From Lytechinus variegatus (Eukaryota; Echinodermata; Echinoidea; Temnopleuroida; Toxopneustidae), in assembly GCF_018143015.1 (NCBI RefSeq), contig NC_054754.1, forward strand, positions 24,938,894 through 25,002,893: 64,000 nucleotides of DNA, written 5' to 3'. Both the position numbers and the translations under genes were made by a program. The notes beneath the pieces were generated by a model, which worked only from the letters and a program-made list of their open reading frames with translations, did no database searches and had not been told where the DNA came from. Positions 35,501 to 46,400 of this stretch are shown here, in pieces; within the stretch, counting starts at the first letter, position 1; each line of letters begins with the position of its first letter.

Positions 35501-38500
35501 CCTGCCTTTTTCATGCCAATGTGAAATTAATAAATCTACTGTAATCAAAGTTCCAATATATTGCCATCATTTCTCAGGTACATGGCTACAGGTGGTATGG
35601 ATAGGCAGCTGAAGATCTTTGATCTACGGACATACAAACCCCTGCAGGCGTACCAAGTATCGTTTGGTGCGGGTGAGCTGTGCTTCAGTCAGAAGGGGCT
35701 TCTAGCTGCAGCTTGTAACAATGTCGTAGAGGTATGTAGGATAGAGAACTCTTATCACATGGTGTTGTAAAAGTAAAAAGAAACGGGATGGATTTAATTA
35801 AATGATTGGTTGAAAAAGTATGCAAGACCAGACAGTTATTATTGTGATCATTTTGTTAGGAATATATTCATGGATACTTGGTCTTGCTTGACAAGTTGTT
35901 ACTTATAAATACTATCAGTGAAATCATTGGTTTTGATGGTAAATTGCCAATTCATCTACTGCCATTTCCTCCACTCATCACATGGTCTACCTTCATTTAG
36001 TCTAATGCCATTCCATCCATCAACATTTTGTCCAACAACCATTTGGTCCAATAATCATTTGGTCCAATCACCAGTTCGTCTATAACCATTTCGTCTTATA
36101 ACCAGTTGGACTAATACCCATTTTCTTTTGATTGATTTCACCCAATAACAATAATCCAATTAGACCAAATGGTTTATGGACTAAATGGCTATTTGATCAA
36201 CTGGTTAGTAGACAAAATAGTGAGTGGACGAAATGGCAATTAGACCAAATGGATAGTGGAGGAATTGATGATAGACCAAGTGATAGTAGACGAATTGGCA
36301 CTAGACCAATTGGAAATACACGTTTTGATTCCCTAGGGAGCACTGTTGTCATGGATATTGTCAGTGAATGGCAAGTTGTCAGCGAGGTAAAAGCTTTGTG
36401 AAAATATGCACACAGGAGCATTTCATGAAGAAGTATGTTAGTAATAACTGGAACAACATCCCCACTTTCATTAAATCATCAAACTCTTCAGATCAATTTA
36501 AGAAACTTTTAAAAACATACCTCTTTTCCGATTGATTTCTTTTGCATGTATTTGTATTGTAATTATTATGTACTTTTGTTTTTAAATCGTTTGTAAACGC
36601 TGTGATATAGTTAACTGTGGAGAGCGTACTAAATGCTAGTTATTATTATTATTAAATGTTATAAGCTACTGAAATCATTGCATCTGATTTGCAAAGTGCT
36701 AATTTATCAGTGACAATGATTTGACAAGATGGCACTCAAAGTCATACATACCCCTGGTGTATTGGATGATTTTCGCTGAAATCCATAGAAAAGATTTTGA
36801 TACAGTACCCAAGAATCTACCCTTCAAACAATTGATAAAGGGTTTTGTAGCAAGGTCATGGGGAGCATTTCATATACGGACACTTGTCGGAAATTTTGTC
36901 CAATAAAGTATGCGCTATCAGGCAGTTACTGTAGGAAATGTGGCTTCTCAGCCAATGCCAATCAATTAAAGTTGGCAGATCTGACATCTTGTCCAACAAA
37001 CGAAAAAGGTTGATGAAATGCTCCCAAGATCTCCTTCTTTTACTATTTTTCAACTCTGATTTGATTCCCTTTATTGTACATGCAGGTATACAAGGATTGT
37101 TGCCTCAGAACTCAAGATGCACCATACATGATGCACGAGCTTCGTTATCCAATCACCAATATGGGTTTCTGTCCTTATGAAGATGTTCTTGGTGTCTCTC
37201 ATTTCCATGGTTACACCAGCTTGCTTATTCCAGGTTTGTAATTTAGCTTGATATAGTTGTGGATCGTATTACTGAAAAAAAAGTTTCATATCAAACGGTG
37301 TTTTTGTCTCGCCTGCATAGCAGATCAAGACTATTGGCGCCGGTTTTCCGATGGTGGCGGCATCAACATTGAAATCTTAACTGAAGGTTAAGTGTGTGAA
37401 ATTACATCATAACTTTGAAAGTATATGGACCTAATTTATGAAACTTGGACATAAGGGTAATCAAGTATTACTGAACATCCTGCTTGAGTTTCAGGTCTCA
37501 TGACCAAGGTCAAAGATCTTGCGGCCAATGAATTTTGATCATGTTAAGGGAATCAACATCAAAGTCTTAACCTAAGGTTAAGTTTTTTTTTAAATGTAAT
37601 CATAACTTAAAAAGTTATGAACCTAGTTCATGAAAGTTTGGCATAAAGGTGATGAAGTATTGAAAATCCTGCGTGAGTTTCAGGTCACATTGCCAAGGTC
37701 AAAGGTCATTTAGTGTAGATGAACTTTGGCCATGTTGGGGGTATTTGTTGAATTACCATCATAACTTTGAAAGTTTATGTATCTAGCTCATAAAAGTTGG
37801 ACATAAGAGCAATCAAATATAACTGAACATCCCATGTGAGTTTCAGGTCTCATGACAAGGGTCATTTTGGGTCAATGATCTTGGGCGGTGTTTAGGGTAT
37901 TTGTTGAATTACCATCATGACTTTAAAAGTGTATGGATATAGTTCATGAAATGTGGACAAAGGGGTAATCAAATATCATTGATCATCTTGCACAAGTTTT
38001 AGGTCACATGATCAATGTCACATGTCATGTAAGGTCAATGAATGTAGTATGATATTATTATATGAATTCTGTTTTTTATGAATGATTATTTGATAGTTGT
38101 TTTCAAATTCAGCACTGCTGCTATATTGAATTGCGTAATGCAGACAAGACTGCCAGAGGCGCTCCACTTGTCTGTTAAAATCATTAAACTTCCACCATCA
38201 ATACACAAATACCTTCAGAAACTAAAGGTGTAAACAAAAATTACATTGTATTACAATGGTTTTGACTCTTGCCTTCCTCACTGAGGGTTATGGGTTCGAA
38301 TCCCAGGCATAGCACAATTTTCTTCAGCAAGAAATTGATCCACAATGTGCTGCACTCAACCCAGGTGAGGTAAATGGGTACTGGGAGGAAGTAATTCCTC
38401 AAAAATCTGAGCACCCAAAGCGGTAGACCTGCATATCTGGGGTAATATAGGAGTGCCATGAGCACCCAACAAGGTGGATAAGCACATTGTGAATGCTCTC

Positions 38501-41500
38501 TGTCATTATTATCATCATTATTTAAATCCATACCAAAATTAACTGCAGAGTGGAGGACGAGTTGCGATATTTATAACTTTTTTTTTATTATTTGTGCAGG
38601 TGCTGGTGAGGCAAACTTTGATGCACTAGAAGCTAACCCATACCAGAATAAACAACAGAGAAGAGAATATGAGATCAAGGCTCTCCTAGAAAAGGTATTT
38701 ATTTACTCCGCCCCATAACATTTTGAGCCCAATGTCACATGATATATGAATTTGTGTTATTATAGCAAACATAATTGACAATTTAACTAAATTCAGATTA
38801 ACCCTAATTCTCCCGGGGGAGGGGGTGGGGGCATAATGCCCCCTCCCTCAACAATTTTTGCGATATATCTGCCCCTGAACCCCACCAGGGTCTTAGTCTG
38901 AGCCCCGGTCGAATCTCCGGCAATTGGTCATCCAGATTTTACATTTCTAAATGTTGGCAGGTATGCTTCTGTCAGAGACTAATTTGTATACTTTCAACAA
39001 TGTTTATTTTAACATAATTTACAGCTCGATGATAATGATATCTATTTGTTTCTCTCTCTCTTTTTTGTTGTTTCTTTTTTAAATTAGATTCAGCCAGAGA
39101 TGATCACATTAAATCCAAGTCAGATCAGTGCTATTGATAAGGCAACCATGGAACAGAGACTAGCTGAGAGAAAGGAAATGTTTGTAAGTATCTGTGCAAT
39201 GCTGTTACACCTCAAAATACAATATGCATTTTGGGATTGTTTTATTTCTTAGTAAAGGCTGTATTTAACACTTTGGAAAAGGTCCATGTGATAATCTGAA
39301 AAAAAATCAATCCTAGGTTTGACCGTAGTCTAAAGTATCATTTTATTTGACACATCTATGGAATGTTTGATTTCATAATAGGCCTACTTCTAATAATTGG
39401 CAAAGATAATGAATGTTCCAATTAATTCAGTGAAATTCATTGTACTTCTGTATTTTTCTAGTCTCATGTCATGACACTTAATATTTGAACAACTTTTGTC
39501 ACAGTGTTAAGGGTTAGAATTATTTTTACATGAATGTTTTCATATCTGGCACTCCATAAATGTATGGTATAAGTTAATCCAGAGTTTGAAGGCTATCAGA
39601 GTACTGTAAAAGTGGAAATTTTCGCGGATTTCGCGGCAAGATCGGCGAGCGCAAACTTATGAGCATCTATTTTAATGCAAGTTTCGAATCGCAGTTCAAT
39701 AGCGTGTATAGTTTTGGCAAAGAGACTGCATAATTTGACCTATAGCTAGAGGGTGACATTCAAGCAAGCAAGCTTGAGCTCCAAAATCACATGCATCACA
39801 AGAATTTGTTCCAATTGCGGTCATTTTTTTAACAGTCACAGATCGGTATTTAAATTATGATTTTGGTTGAAATATAAAATGTTTTTGCTGTTTGACTTTG
39901 ATTAGTGAGTGTTTAGATCTGTTTAGTTTTTAAGAAGACGTTGGGTCGATCGCCAAGGCTTGATTGATCTCATGCACTTTGAATAGCCGTAATCCTCCCG
40001 GTCCTTACCCGGTGCTCGGCCATCCATACCAAGTATGTTTCTAAGCCGCCAAGCGTGAAAAATTAATCCCGCAAAAATAATAGTACAGTACACTGTACCA
40101 TCCAATATCTTTAAGAGTGTAAAATACTTTGCATTTTGGGAACTATTTCATTTCTTATTAATCACTGTTTATTACTTTGAAATACTAATTAAAGGACTTA
40201 AAAGCATTTGAGGGGCATTTCATCAACATTTTCCATTCTTGATTTTGATTGGCCAAAAATTAAAATTACTATTTTGACTGTTAGATAGAACAGATTTTGT
40301 CAGTTAAAATTACCAACACTCTCCTGACTATTAAAGCTTTTCATCCATTAAAAATTCCATTAAAAATGAGTTCACTCTGAAATTTATTTTATTGTGATAA
40401 AGAAGGAAACTATTCAAGAATGAAAATTGAAGGTTTTCAGAAAAATGCATGAATAAATGAAAGAAAAAAATTGCAAAGAACGCAATGAATGAATAAATGA
40501 AGGTATTATAAATTTTTTAATTATTGTTTTTTTCTTTTGGATCATGTAGGGTGTGGTACCTCCACCCAAGTTTGAGCCTCGTCACAAATTAAAAGGAAGA
40601 AGCAAATCAGGGAGGAGAGAAAAGAGGAAACAAGGTGTCCGAGAAGAAGAAAACAGGGTAAGACAAAAAATTTAATTTTGAGTAATAATCAACCTTTTTG
40701 TGCATCTCATTCCCAATTTCTCTATATTTTTTCTTTTTTTTTTCTTCACTTTGTGTATATACATGTACAGCTCAATTAGCCATGACAGTTTGAGATTATT
40801 ACAACACTTTATGTGAACAAGAAAACACAGATGAATGACTTCGAGACAATCCCAAATATGGGCAAACATATTAGATGGATGGAATCAAAACGGCCATAAC
40901 CACCACTATATGGAAAGGCCACCTGTCTGTTGACCACATACTTTTCTTGTCAATAACATTTTCCAATTAATTATGTAAAACCTGTCCAGAAAAACTATTT
41001 ACTTTATATGAAGACCACTTTTTTTCTTGAGGGGGGGGGGTGTGAAATCTCCCTAAAGAGTTTTCCTGGCATGTTCGTGGGGTGACTTGCAGATAGATTT
41101 AACGATTTTGATACTGCATGGGGGGGGGTGATTGTGTTCTTGCTAGATAAAAGGTAACTTATCTTTGGTTTGGGTTTTGAGGGAATGCTTGGACATATAT
41201 GATGCATGTTTAGGAATTTGTGACTCAAACAAATAGAATAAAATCAATAGAATTTATTTGTGGCTTTGGCTTTTGTTAGGATGAGACATATATCGGTAAA
41301 TATATTTTTTTTCGCTACCACTTGCCTCATTCATTTTTTTTGCCTCTCTTCTCTTTTCTCTCCCCCATTGTCTCTTCTCCTTTCTTCTACCCCATCGTCC
41401 TCTTTCTTGCGCATATCTCTCTATTCACCGACTACACAGAGCAAAATTCAAGAAGCTTCCTCAGCTGTGGAGAAGGCGGCGAAGACCCAAGACAGACCTC

Positions 41501-41535
41501 AGTTCAAGTCAGCATTGGACAGATTTAAGAACTAA
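26520..41535 (+). CDS. WDR46: WDR46 (BING4 / Utp7 homologue), SSU-processome WD40 protein
   Basis: WDR46/Utp7 is a nucleolar scaffold of the small-subunit processome needed for 18S rRNA maturation. Exons: 26520-26537, 27744-27971, 28432-28544, 29743-29830, 31484-31650, 32487-32637, 33496-33631, 34625-34724, 35578-35731, 37086-37233, 38600-38694, 39088-39183, 40550-40657, 41440-41535. All are GT-AG, phases close, giving 565 residues (human about 610, recalled). The N-terminus is Lys/Arg-rich, then [10 protein letters not shown] (residues about 60-70), a family motif. The WD40 region, about 150-435, has [95 protein letters not shown]. The BING4 C-terminal domain follows ([14 protein letters not shown]...EIKALLEKI), then a basic tail ending SALDRFKN. 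The start ATG lies in a six-codon first exon; upstream UTR is undefined. Confidence 0.95.
28549..28880. repeat. foldback repeat of CATTTGGTCTAAT-type units, copy 1 (WDR46 intron 3)
   Basis: The left half is a run of about 15-nt degenerate units such as AACCATTTGGTCCAAT, ATCATTTCGTCTAAT and ACCAGTTGGTCTAAT. The right half carries complements such as GACCAAATGATAGAAGACG and TTAGACGAATTGG. Outer arms (CCAATTCGTCTACTGCCAA) also mirror the end. Confidence 0.8.
29205..29405 (-). mobile_element. tRNA-derived SINE (WDR46 intron 3)
   Basis: Read on the minus strand, the head has a pol III A-box-like TAGCTCAGTCGGTAAAGC and a B box GGGTTCGATTCC, at about 29400-29335. A tRNA-unrelated body follows (AAGGCATTTATCCTCATTACC...AAGCCGTTGGTCCCC). 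The head does not fold as a full tRNA, so I call it a SINE rather than a tRNA gene. Confidence 0.8.
30267..30391. repeat. hairpin MITE (WDR46 intron 4)
   Basis: CTGACCGTGATTTCAATGCG at the left is mirrored by CATTGAAATTGCGGTCAG at the right. Inner blocks AAACGTCGTAT and ATACGACAGTTT also pair. The whole 125 bp can fold back on itself. Confidence 0.75.
31085..31345 (-). mobile_element. tRNA-derived SINE, family 2 (upstream of WDR46 exon 5)
   Basis: On the minus strand the head reads GGGGCGTTGTGGTATAGTGG (A-box-like) then GGGTTCCAATC (B box). Its body, ending in AGCGCTTCATAAATGC, shares the block TGCTGCACTCAACCCAGGTG with the plus-strand SINE at 38250-38530. Confidence 0.75.
31685..31790 (+). 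mobile_element. tRNA-derived SINE fragment (downstream of WDR46 exon 5)
   Basis: The head-like part is GGAGGAGTGGACAAGTATCA ... GGTCCAGGGTTCAATTCCC, with the latter a canonical B box. A short body (AAGGCATTTACATAAATTTT) follows. It is in opposite orientation to the SINE on the other side of exon 5. Confidence 0.6.
32670..32815 (-). mobile_element. LINE 3'-end fragment (WDR46 intron 6)
   Basis: TTCAATTCAATTCATTTATTTCAC looks like the reverse complement of a tailed LINE 3' end (GAAATAAATGAATTGAATTG). A similar fragment is nested at about 1862-2040. Confidence 0.5.
32930..33200. repeat. purine-rich simple repeat (WDR46 intron 6)
   Basis: GA/GGA-rich sequence with a G-run near 32950-32963. The open frames covering it are low-complexity. 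Confidence 0.8.
34860..35060. repeat. probable dispersed repeat (WDR46 intron 8)
   Basis: The block GGGAGGGAGTTCCAGATGCATGG and surrounding text have the look of a recurrent invertebrate repeat I recall only loosely. No second copy is visible in the window, so this is tentative. Further on, AATAATCTTGAGATT recurs at about 35170 and 35226. Confidence 0.3.
35329..35470. repeat. inverted repeat arm upstream of WDR46 exon 9
   Basis: About 135 bp including GATCTGCCAACTTTAATTGA matches the reverse complement of 36863-37002 with few differences. The two arms flank exon 9 (35578-35731). Confidence 0.85.
35935..36330. repeat. foldback repeat of CATTTGGTCTAAT-type units, copy 2 (WDR46 intron 9)
   Basis: The organisation is as at 28549-28880. 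The left half has GGTAAATTGCCAATTCATCT then units like AACCATTTGGTCCAAT. The right half has AGACCAAATGG, AGACGAATTGGCACTAGACC. The open frames across it are spurious. Confidence 0.8.
36436..36656 (+). mobile_element. truncated LINE 3' end (CR1/L2-like)
   Basis: The translation [20 protein letters not shown] then LLKTYLFSD and a stop (about 36450-36535) is the typical RT C-terminus of CR1/L2-type LINEs. About 120 bp of 3' UTR and a short (ATT)n tail follow. All upstream RT sequence is missing, as in 5'-truncated insertions. Confidence 0.75.
36863..37002. repeat. inverted repeat arm downstream of WDR46 exon 9
   Basis: This is the partner of 35329-35470 in opposite orientation, with shared block TCAATTAAAGTTGGCAGATC. 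It lies just before exon 10. Confidence 0.85.
37305..38200. repeat. tandem repeat element, period about 180-190 bp (WDR46 intron 10)
   Basis: About four degenerate units carry ATCATAACTTTGAAAGT, TCATGAAACTTGGACATAAG, GAGTTTCAGGTC and CATGACCAAGGTCA. They are bracketed by GTCTCGCCTGCATAGCAG (37306) and a partly complementary TGCAGACAAGACTGCCAG (about 38139). The layout recalls MITE or Helitron-like elements with a minisatellite core; that class is an inference. Confidence 0.75.
38250..38530 (+). mobile_element. tRNA-derived SINE, family 2 (WDR46 intron 10)
   Basis: The plus-strand head has a B box GGGTTCGAATCCC (about 38290), preceded by an A-box remnant. The body contains GATCCACAATGTGCTGCACT and CAACCCAGGTGAGG, matching the reverse complement of the SINE at 31085-31345. 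Confidence 0.8.
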
Positions 41536-42489
41536 GGCCATGATCAAGAAGCACAAGCAATCCATGATGTCATCACTTCTTCAGTACAGGCCTTTTATAA
41601 GTGTTGAAAACTTCTCATGTTACTTCATCGCCATGGAAACTTGTTATCAAGAGAAGTCTGTGGCTCTAACCCACTGATTGATGATTGCACAAGAACTTCT
41701 CATTTGGAACCAATACTGTGCTGTAACATTGCGTAGATCTTTGACATCACGATTTTGGTACTTCCATTGAGTGATTTCAGATTGTCTCGTCAAGCTCCTA
41801 TACCTAATACCTGAGCTAAGAGATGATTCAATCAATGTAGTGAACCCAATGACCAGCTCCATTTTAAAAGGATGGCCAGACTGAAGATATTTCTATCTCA
41901 ATATATAGAGTAAAATTCACAGAGCAAAATGCTGAAAATTTGATCAAAATCGGATAACAAATATCAAAGTTATTGAACTTTCAAGATTTGCATTATTCCA
42001 GTGAAACAGTTCTAGGCATGTCGTCATGAATATTCATTAGGTAGGCTGATGATGTCATATCCCCACATGTTCTTTTGTATTTTATTATATGAAAATAGGT
42101 TTATTAAAAAAAATCTTCCAAGAACTAAAACAACTGGATTGACAACTAATTAAGTGCATTAGTTATTTATTGCTGCAACTTATTTCATCATAACAGAGAC
42201 ACATCACTTACATATGCATCAAAACATGAAACATTTATGATTTCATGTAATAACGTAAGTAAAAAGAAAGTGGGGATGTGACATCATCAGCCCACCTAAT
42301 GAATATTCATGACGATGTGCATATAACTATTTTCACAAAATATTTATAAAGTTTAACATTCAATAACTTTGTTATTTGGTATCAGATTTTGATGAATTTT
42401 TTAGCATTTTGCACTGTGAATTTTACTTTATTTATTTAGATAAAGATATTTTCAGCCCGGACCATCCCTTTAAAGATAATGAAAATAAA
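41536..42489 (+). other. WDR46: WDR46 3' UTR with candidate poly(A) signal at 42484-42489
   Basis: AATAAA at 42484-42489 follows a foldback MITE (41868-42469) that would lie inside the 3' UTR. No other AATAAA is closer to the stop codon on this strand. Confidence 0.4.
41868..42469. repeat. TTAA-flanked foldback MITE, family B (full copy)
   Basis: TTAA flanks at 41864-41867 and 42470-42473 bracket a 602-bp element. Its arms of about 190 bp are inverted, for example GTAAAATTCACAGAGCAAAA at the left against TTTTGCACTGTGAATTTTAC at the right, and TGACATCATCAGCCCACCTA against the left TAGGCTGATGATGTCA. The TIR consensus begins AGGGATGG. Confidence 0.9.
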
Positions 42490-42900
42490 TTAAGTTGCAG
42501 TAAACACTGATTCCATGAGAAAGTCTGTAGAACCAACTGAAGGGTAATTACTACTACATCATCGTAGATCTAAATCTGGTGCATATTCATAGACTGAACT
42601 TTGTGAAATCCTGAAATCTAAGCTTAAAAAGGATAAGATCCCCAACACAGATAAGATTATGTGGCCAGTGTTTTATTATTGCTTGGAAAAATAGTCAACA
42701 TTTGACTCAAATCCAATTCTTATTTTGCTGATTTCTCAGCAATCACACAATTTCTTCCTGAATCCTTTGACACAAATTTTTTTATTTATGAAAACAGAAA
42801 CTCAGATGGTCATTTGATTGGATTTTGTTCTAAAATATCATTTTAAAATCATTACAACAACTTACATTTATCTTCTAAATTTGGAACTGTAGTGATTAAA
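42475..42900. repeat. dispersed repeat, copy 1
   Basis: The segment shares, in the same orientation, AACACTGATT.CATGAGAAAG, TGAACTTTGTGAAATC and AATCACACAATTTCTTCC-like blocks with 43740-44150. The two copies flank exon 9 of the protease gene. Confidence 0.75.
42672..42677 (-). terminator. candidate poly(A) signal of the ADAMTS-like gene
   Basis: TTTATT on the plus strand is AATAAA on the minus strand, about 800 nt after the stop codon. Another AATAAA lies near 42780. Which one is used cannot be told. Confidence 0.3.
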
Positions 42901-42907
42901 AAAAAGA

Positions 42908-43354
42908 TTATCCAACACCAAACTTGGAATCACCCGTAGTGCCCCTCAGCAGGAGGCCATGTCTTCTCAAGAAGATTCTTCTTCTACCATCTTTATCTCT
43001 TGCTGATTTGGTTTTTGTTATAGAAACAGTGGATAGGAGAAGAGAATAAGTGGATAGGCGAGAAAGTGGAGATTTGAGAGTAGAGTATTCTTTCTTGAAA
43101 ATAGTCCTGAAAAGGACTGTAAACCAGAAGGAATCTTGAGTGAGAACAGCTTGAGTAGTAGAGCTGATGAGGAGATGCTGGCTTGAGTCGGCGAGTAGAG
43201 ATGATGTGTAGTAGAGAGACTCGACGTTTCGGACAGGTTGACTGTCCGTCTTTATCTCGATCATGCTTGATATCAAATGATAATTTGTCTTTGGTGAATG
43301 GGCAATGCAGCATTCAACCCATTGACCACGTAATCTACAAGTGGTGTTAGTCAA
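42908..43354 (-). repeat. open frame in probable 3' UTR or dispersed repeat of unknown type
   Basis: A 148-codon minus-strand frame and an overlapping 106-codon frame exist here. Neither shows a domain I recognise. The stretch GACAGTCAACCTGTCCGAAA (minus) recalls phrases found in invertebrate retroelement remnants, but the match is from memory only. I treat it as non-genic. Confidence 0.3.
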
Positions 43355-43480
43355 GTAGGTAGCAAGTTTTAAACCGCATGGGATGAGGTCAAATGGAAAT
43401 TAAACAAAGTGGCAATTTAGCATTGCTTCATCTATTGAAACATTGTTGAATTGATGAAACGATCATGACAATTATAAGTT

Positions 43481-46400
43481 CTATAAATGTTGTTTTGGCG
43501 GATCCCTGGTCTTCGTAGCCAACATCGATGCCATTGTTGATTTCATTGGAGGCGTGTCTCCGATCATGGGTGTGGTCGTTTCCATAGCAACTAGCTTTGT
43601 TCCCTGCCTCTTCTGCCGAAGTTGCTTATCCGTGCATTGTCCCCTATAGCACCACTGTCGGCAAAAATGAAGAAAATTAAAATGATTTCACTATGAATGT
43701 CCAATAAACATAGCATACTAAACACAGCAGAGTGGATATCTCCTTAAAGAGAAATGCCAGTAGTTGCAGAAAACACTGATTTCATGAGAAAGTCTGTAAA
43801 ACCAGGCTTAATTGTCAGTATATCGAGGATCTAGATCTGGTACAGTTACATAAACTGAACTTTGTGAAATCTTGAAATCTACGCTGAAAAATGTCCACAC
43901 TGAAGATCACAAATACAGATAGGCACACGTGGGACAGTGTATTATTATTGCTGGAATAAAGACCCGACGGAAGTGACCGAATCCGCGCTTATTTTGCTTA
44001 TTTCTCAGCAATTACACAATTTCTTCCAGAATCCTTTGGCACATATTTTTTATTCATAGAAACAGACACTTGGGTGGTCATTATATTAGATTCTGTAAAA
44101 TGTCATTTTGAGATCGTTACCAATACTGGAATTTATCTTTAAATCCATTGCCTTGTCACACCGGCAAAGCCAAGTCCAGACTGGCCATAACTACCTTATT
44201 TCCAATGACATATCATCGGTTAGTTTGGAGTTGGTTTTGTTCTGTGACTGACTGTGATTGACCCACATTGATCGAAATCTATGGAAACTAATGATTATAA
44301 AGGAGTAGTTGTATTAAATTTACTGCTTTTTATAATTACAGTTTTGTGTGTTTTTTCATTTCTGTCAGGATACCTTTTTTTCACTGATGCTTTTATGAAA
44401 AAAATACAGTTATGAATACTGGCCATAGTACACTGCAAGATGAAGATGGATAGGGAGAGAGAGAGGGGGGGAGAGAGTGTTGGTGGAGAGAGTTATAACA
44501 AACAAAAGTGGGAGAGGGCCTTTTTTATTTCTTTTTTTTTAAATATAGAAATGGGGGATCATTTTTTAACAGTGGATGCAATAAGGATGGGGGGGGGGGG
44601 TTGGGGTGTCCGAACACTTTAAAATTTTGAAGCCTTCCTTTTGGCTTTGGATTACACCAAAAATATGAATTCAATAGTTTCAATCTTCGTCAGTTTTGTT
44701 CTCTATAATACTGCACAACAGTTTATACTAAAAATTGATGGAACTTTTCTCGTGAAATTTTTCAAATGGCTAAGATCAGTCGTCCGGACACACAAAAACT
44801 GGGTATACTTCCTTATCAATTGACAGCATCTGAGTTAAAATTGTGGTTAGATTCTGTGTTAGGTTATGGTAAGACATCAATAAGACGTACTTATAGTACC
44901 TTGTTTATTGCACATGGTGTCCCGTCAAGAGGAGGCCGGTTAGTCTTGACACATTTCATCTTTGACGGCTGTAAACATCTCAAATGCTGGCAAAGATTCT
45001 GGGCAAGCCATGTTTGAATGTAAAAAAGTAAAATTTATTACTAATTGCATGAGGAAAAACACAATTTGATTTGACCCATCCATTATTGACTAAGGTGATA
45101 TGAAATCATGTTATAAGAGTCTTGTTTAGGAATAAGAATCATCGAGCAGAATGTATACTGCACTTCTCTGGGGGACGGTTTCATGAAAGTTGTCGGCACT
45201 GCCAAGTTCAATTTCTCTGACAGAGGCCAGTGCCTCTCGGCCAATCAACACAAGGATTTCACTGAAATGGTCAGCACTGACAATCTAGTCATTGGTTTAG
45301 TACTGAAAACTTTCATGAAATACCCCCAGTTGTATATCATCTTAAGATATGTAAAAGATGAAAATTTATGTCGATTGAAAATTTCATATTTTATAGCTGA
45401 GTGATAAAAAGTGATTTCAGAATCCAAGATTTCTAGAACATCTGCCGGAACAGAAAGCCTACCTCTCTCTTTCCTATTGGGCAAGCTACAGCACCCCTTC
45501 CCAGTGCTATCTGGCACTGATGATCTATATCATAGGACTGGCCTGGGAAAGTATCCGTGGTCAACGGAAAAGAACTCTTAGCAGTTCGGTTCTGCAAACA
45601 TCGAGATCGTGGCAATCTAAAATTGGAGTTGTGAAAATGATAGTGGTAAAAAGACCTACAAACCCATAAAAACAATTTCTTCTAGACATTCACTATTGCA
45701 GTTATATACAGGTGTTACAATGATTATGCATAATTCATGAGGGATATAATTTGACATTTTTACTGTCAGGTAAGGAGCAATTTTTTTTTACACTTATAAT
45801 TAGGAGAGACAAGTATCACTAGTATATTGTCAAATTCTGTGTTACAGTTCTTGTTGCAAAAAAAGTTTATGCTTATTTAAAAAAAAAAAGAAGCAACATT
45901 GCAAATCCATTCCAGGTATGCTGGTGCTGTTGCTCAGGCCCTGTCTTCAACTTTTTATCTAAGAAAAATCTGAATGTCAAAAAATGTCAAAATTTCATTA
46001 AAATGGTATCTTTCTTATTTTTACTGTGCTCTTTCATGCTTTCATAGCAAAGAAAAAAATTCAGTTTATATATTCCCAGACAGTTATGAATGACCTCAGA
46101 TGAGCTGATAGATTGGACCTGTAACATTTCTGGAGATATGCGTTGCAATTGGCTATCCATAGTTAAATCACAACTTATAAGTAAATCCGGAGTTCAGTGT
46201 ATGGGCTTAGAACAATTTTCTTTTTTCATCTTACTTGAGATATTCCAAGAGGGACTTGATGCTGCAGGTAGACCATGCGACTGACTGGACTCCACTTACA
46301 GTATAACCACTCATTATGTTCATCCGATCTCTACATCCATTAAACTCACCATCATGATACATACCAAGTCTGCAAAAAGAAACAAAATAAAAGCCCCCCA

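Noticed and set aside
36132..36401. 89-codon frame with repeated [12 protein letters not shown] words
   Set aside because: It is a translation of the foldback micro-repeat in WDR46 intron 9, not a protein repeat domain.
42908..43354. 148-codon minus-strand frame as a separate gene
   Set aside because: No recognisable domain, overlapping alternative frames, and it lies in the probable 3' UTR of the protease gene with repeat-like text.
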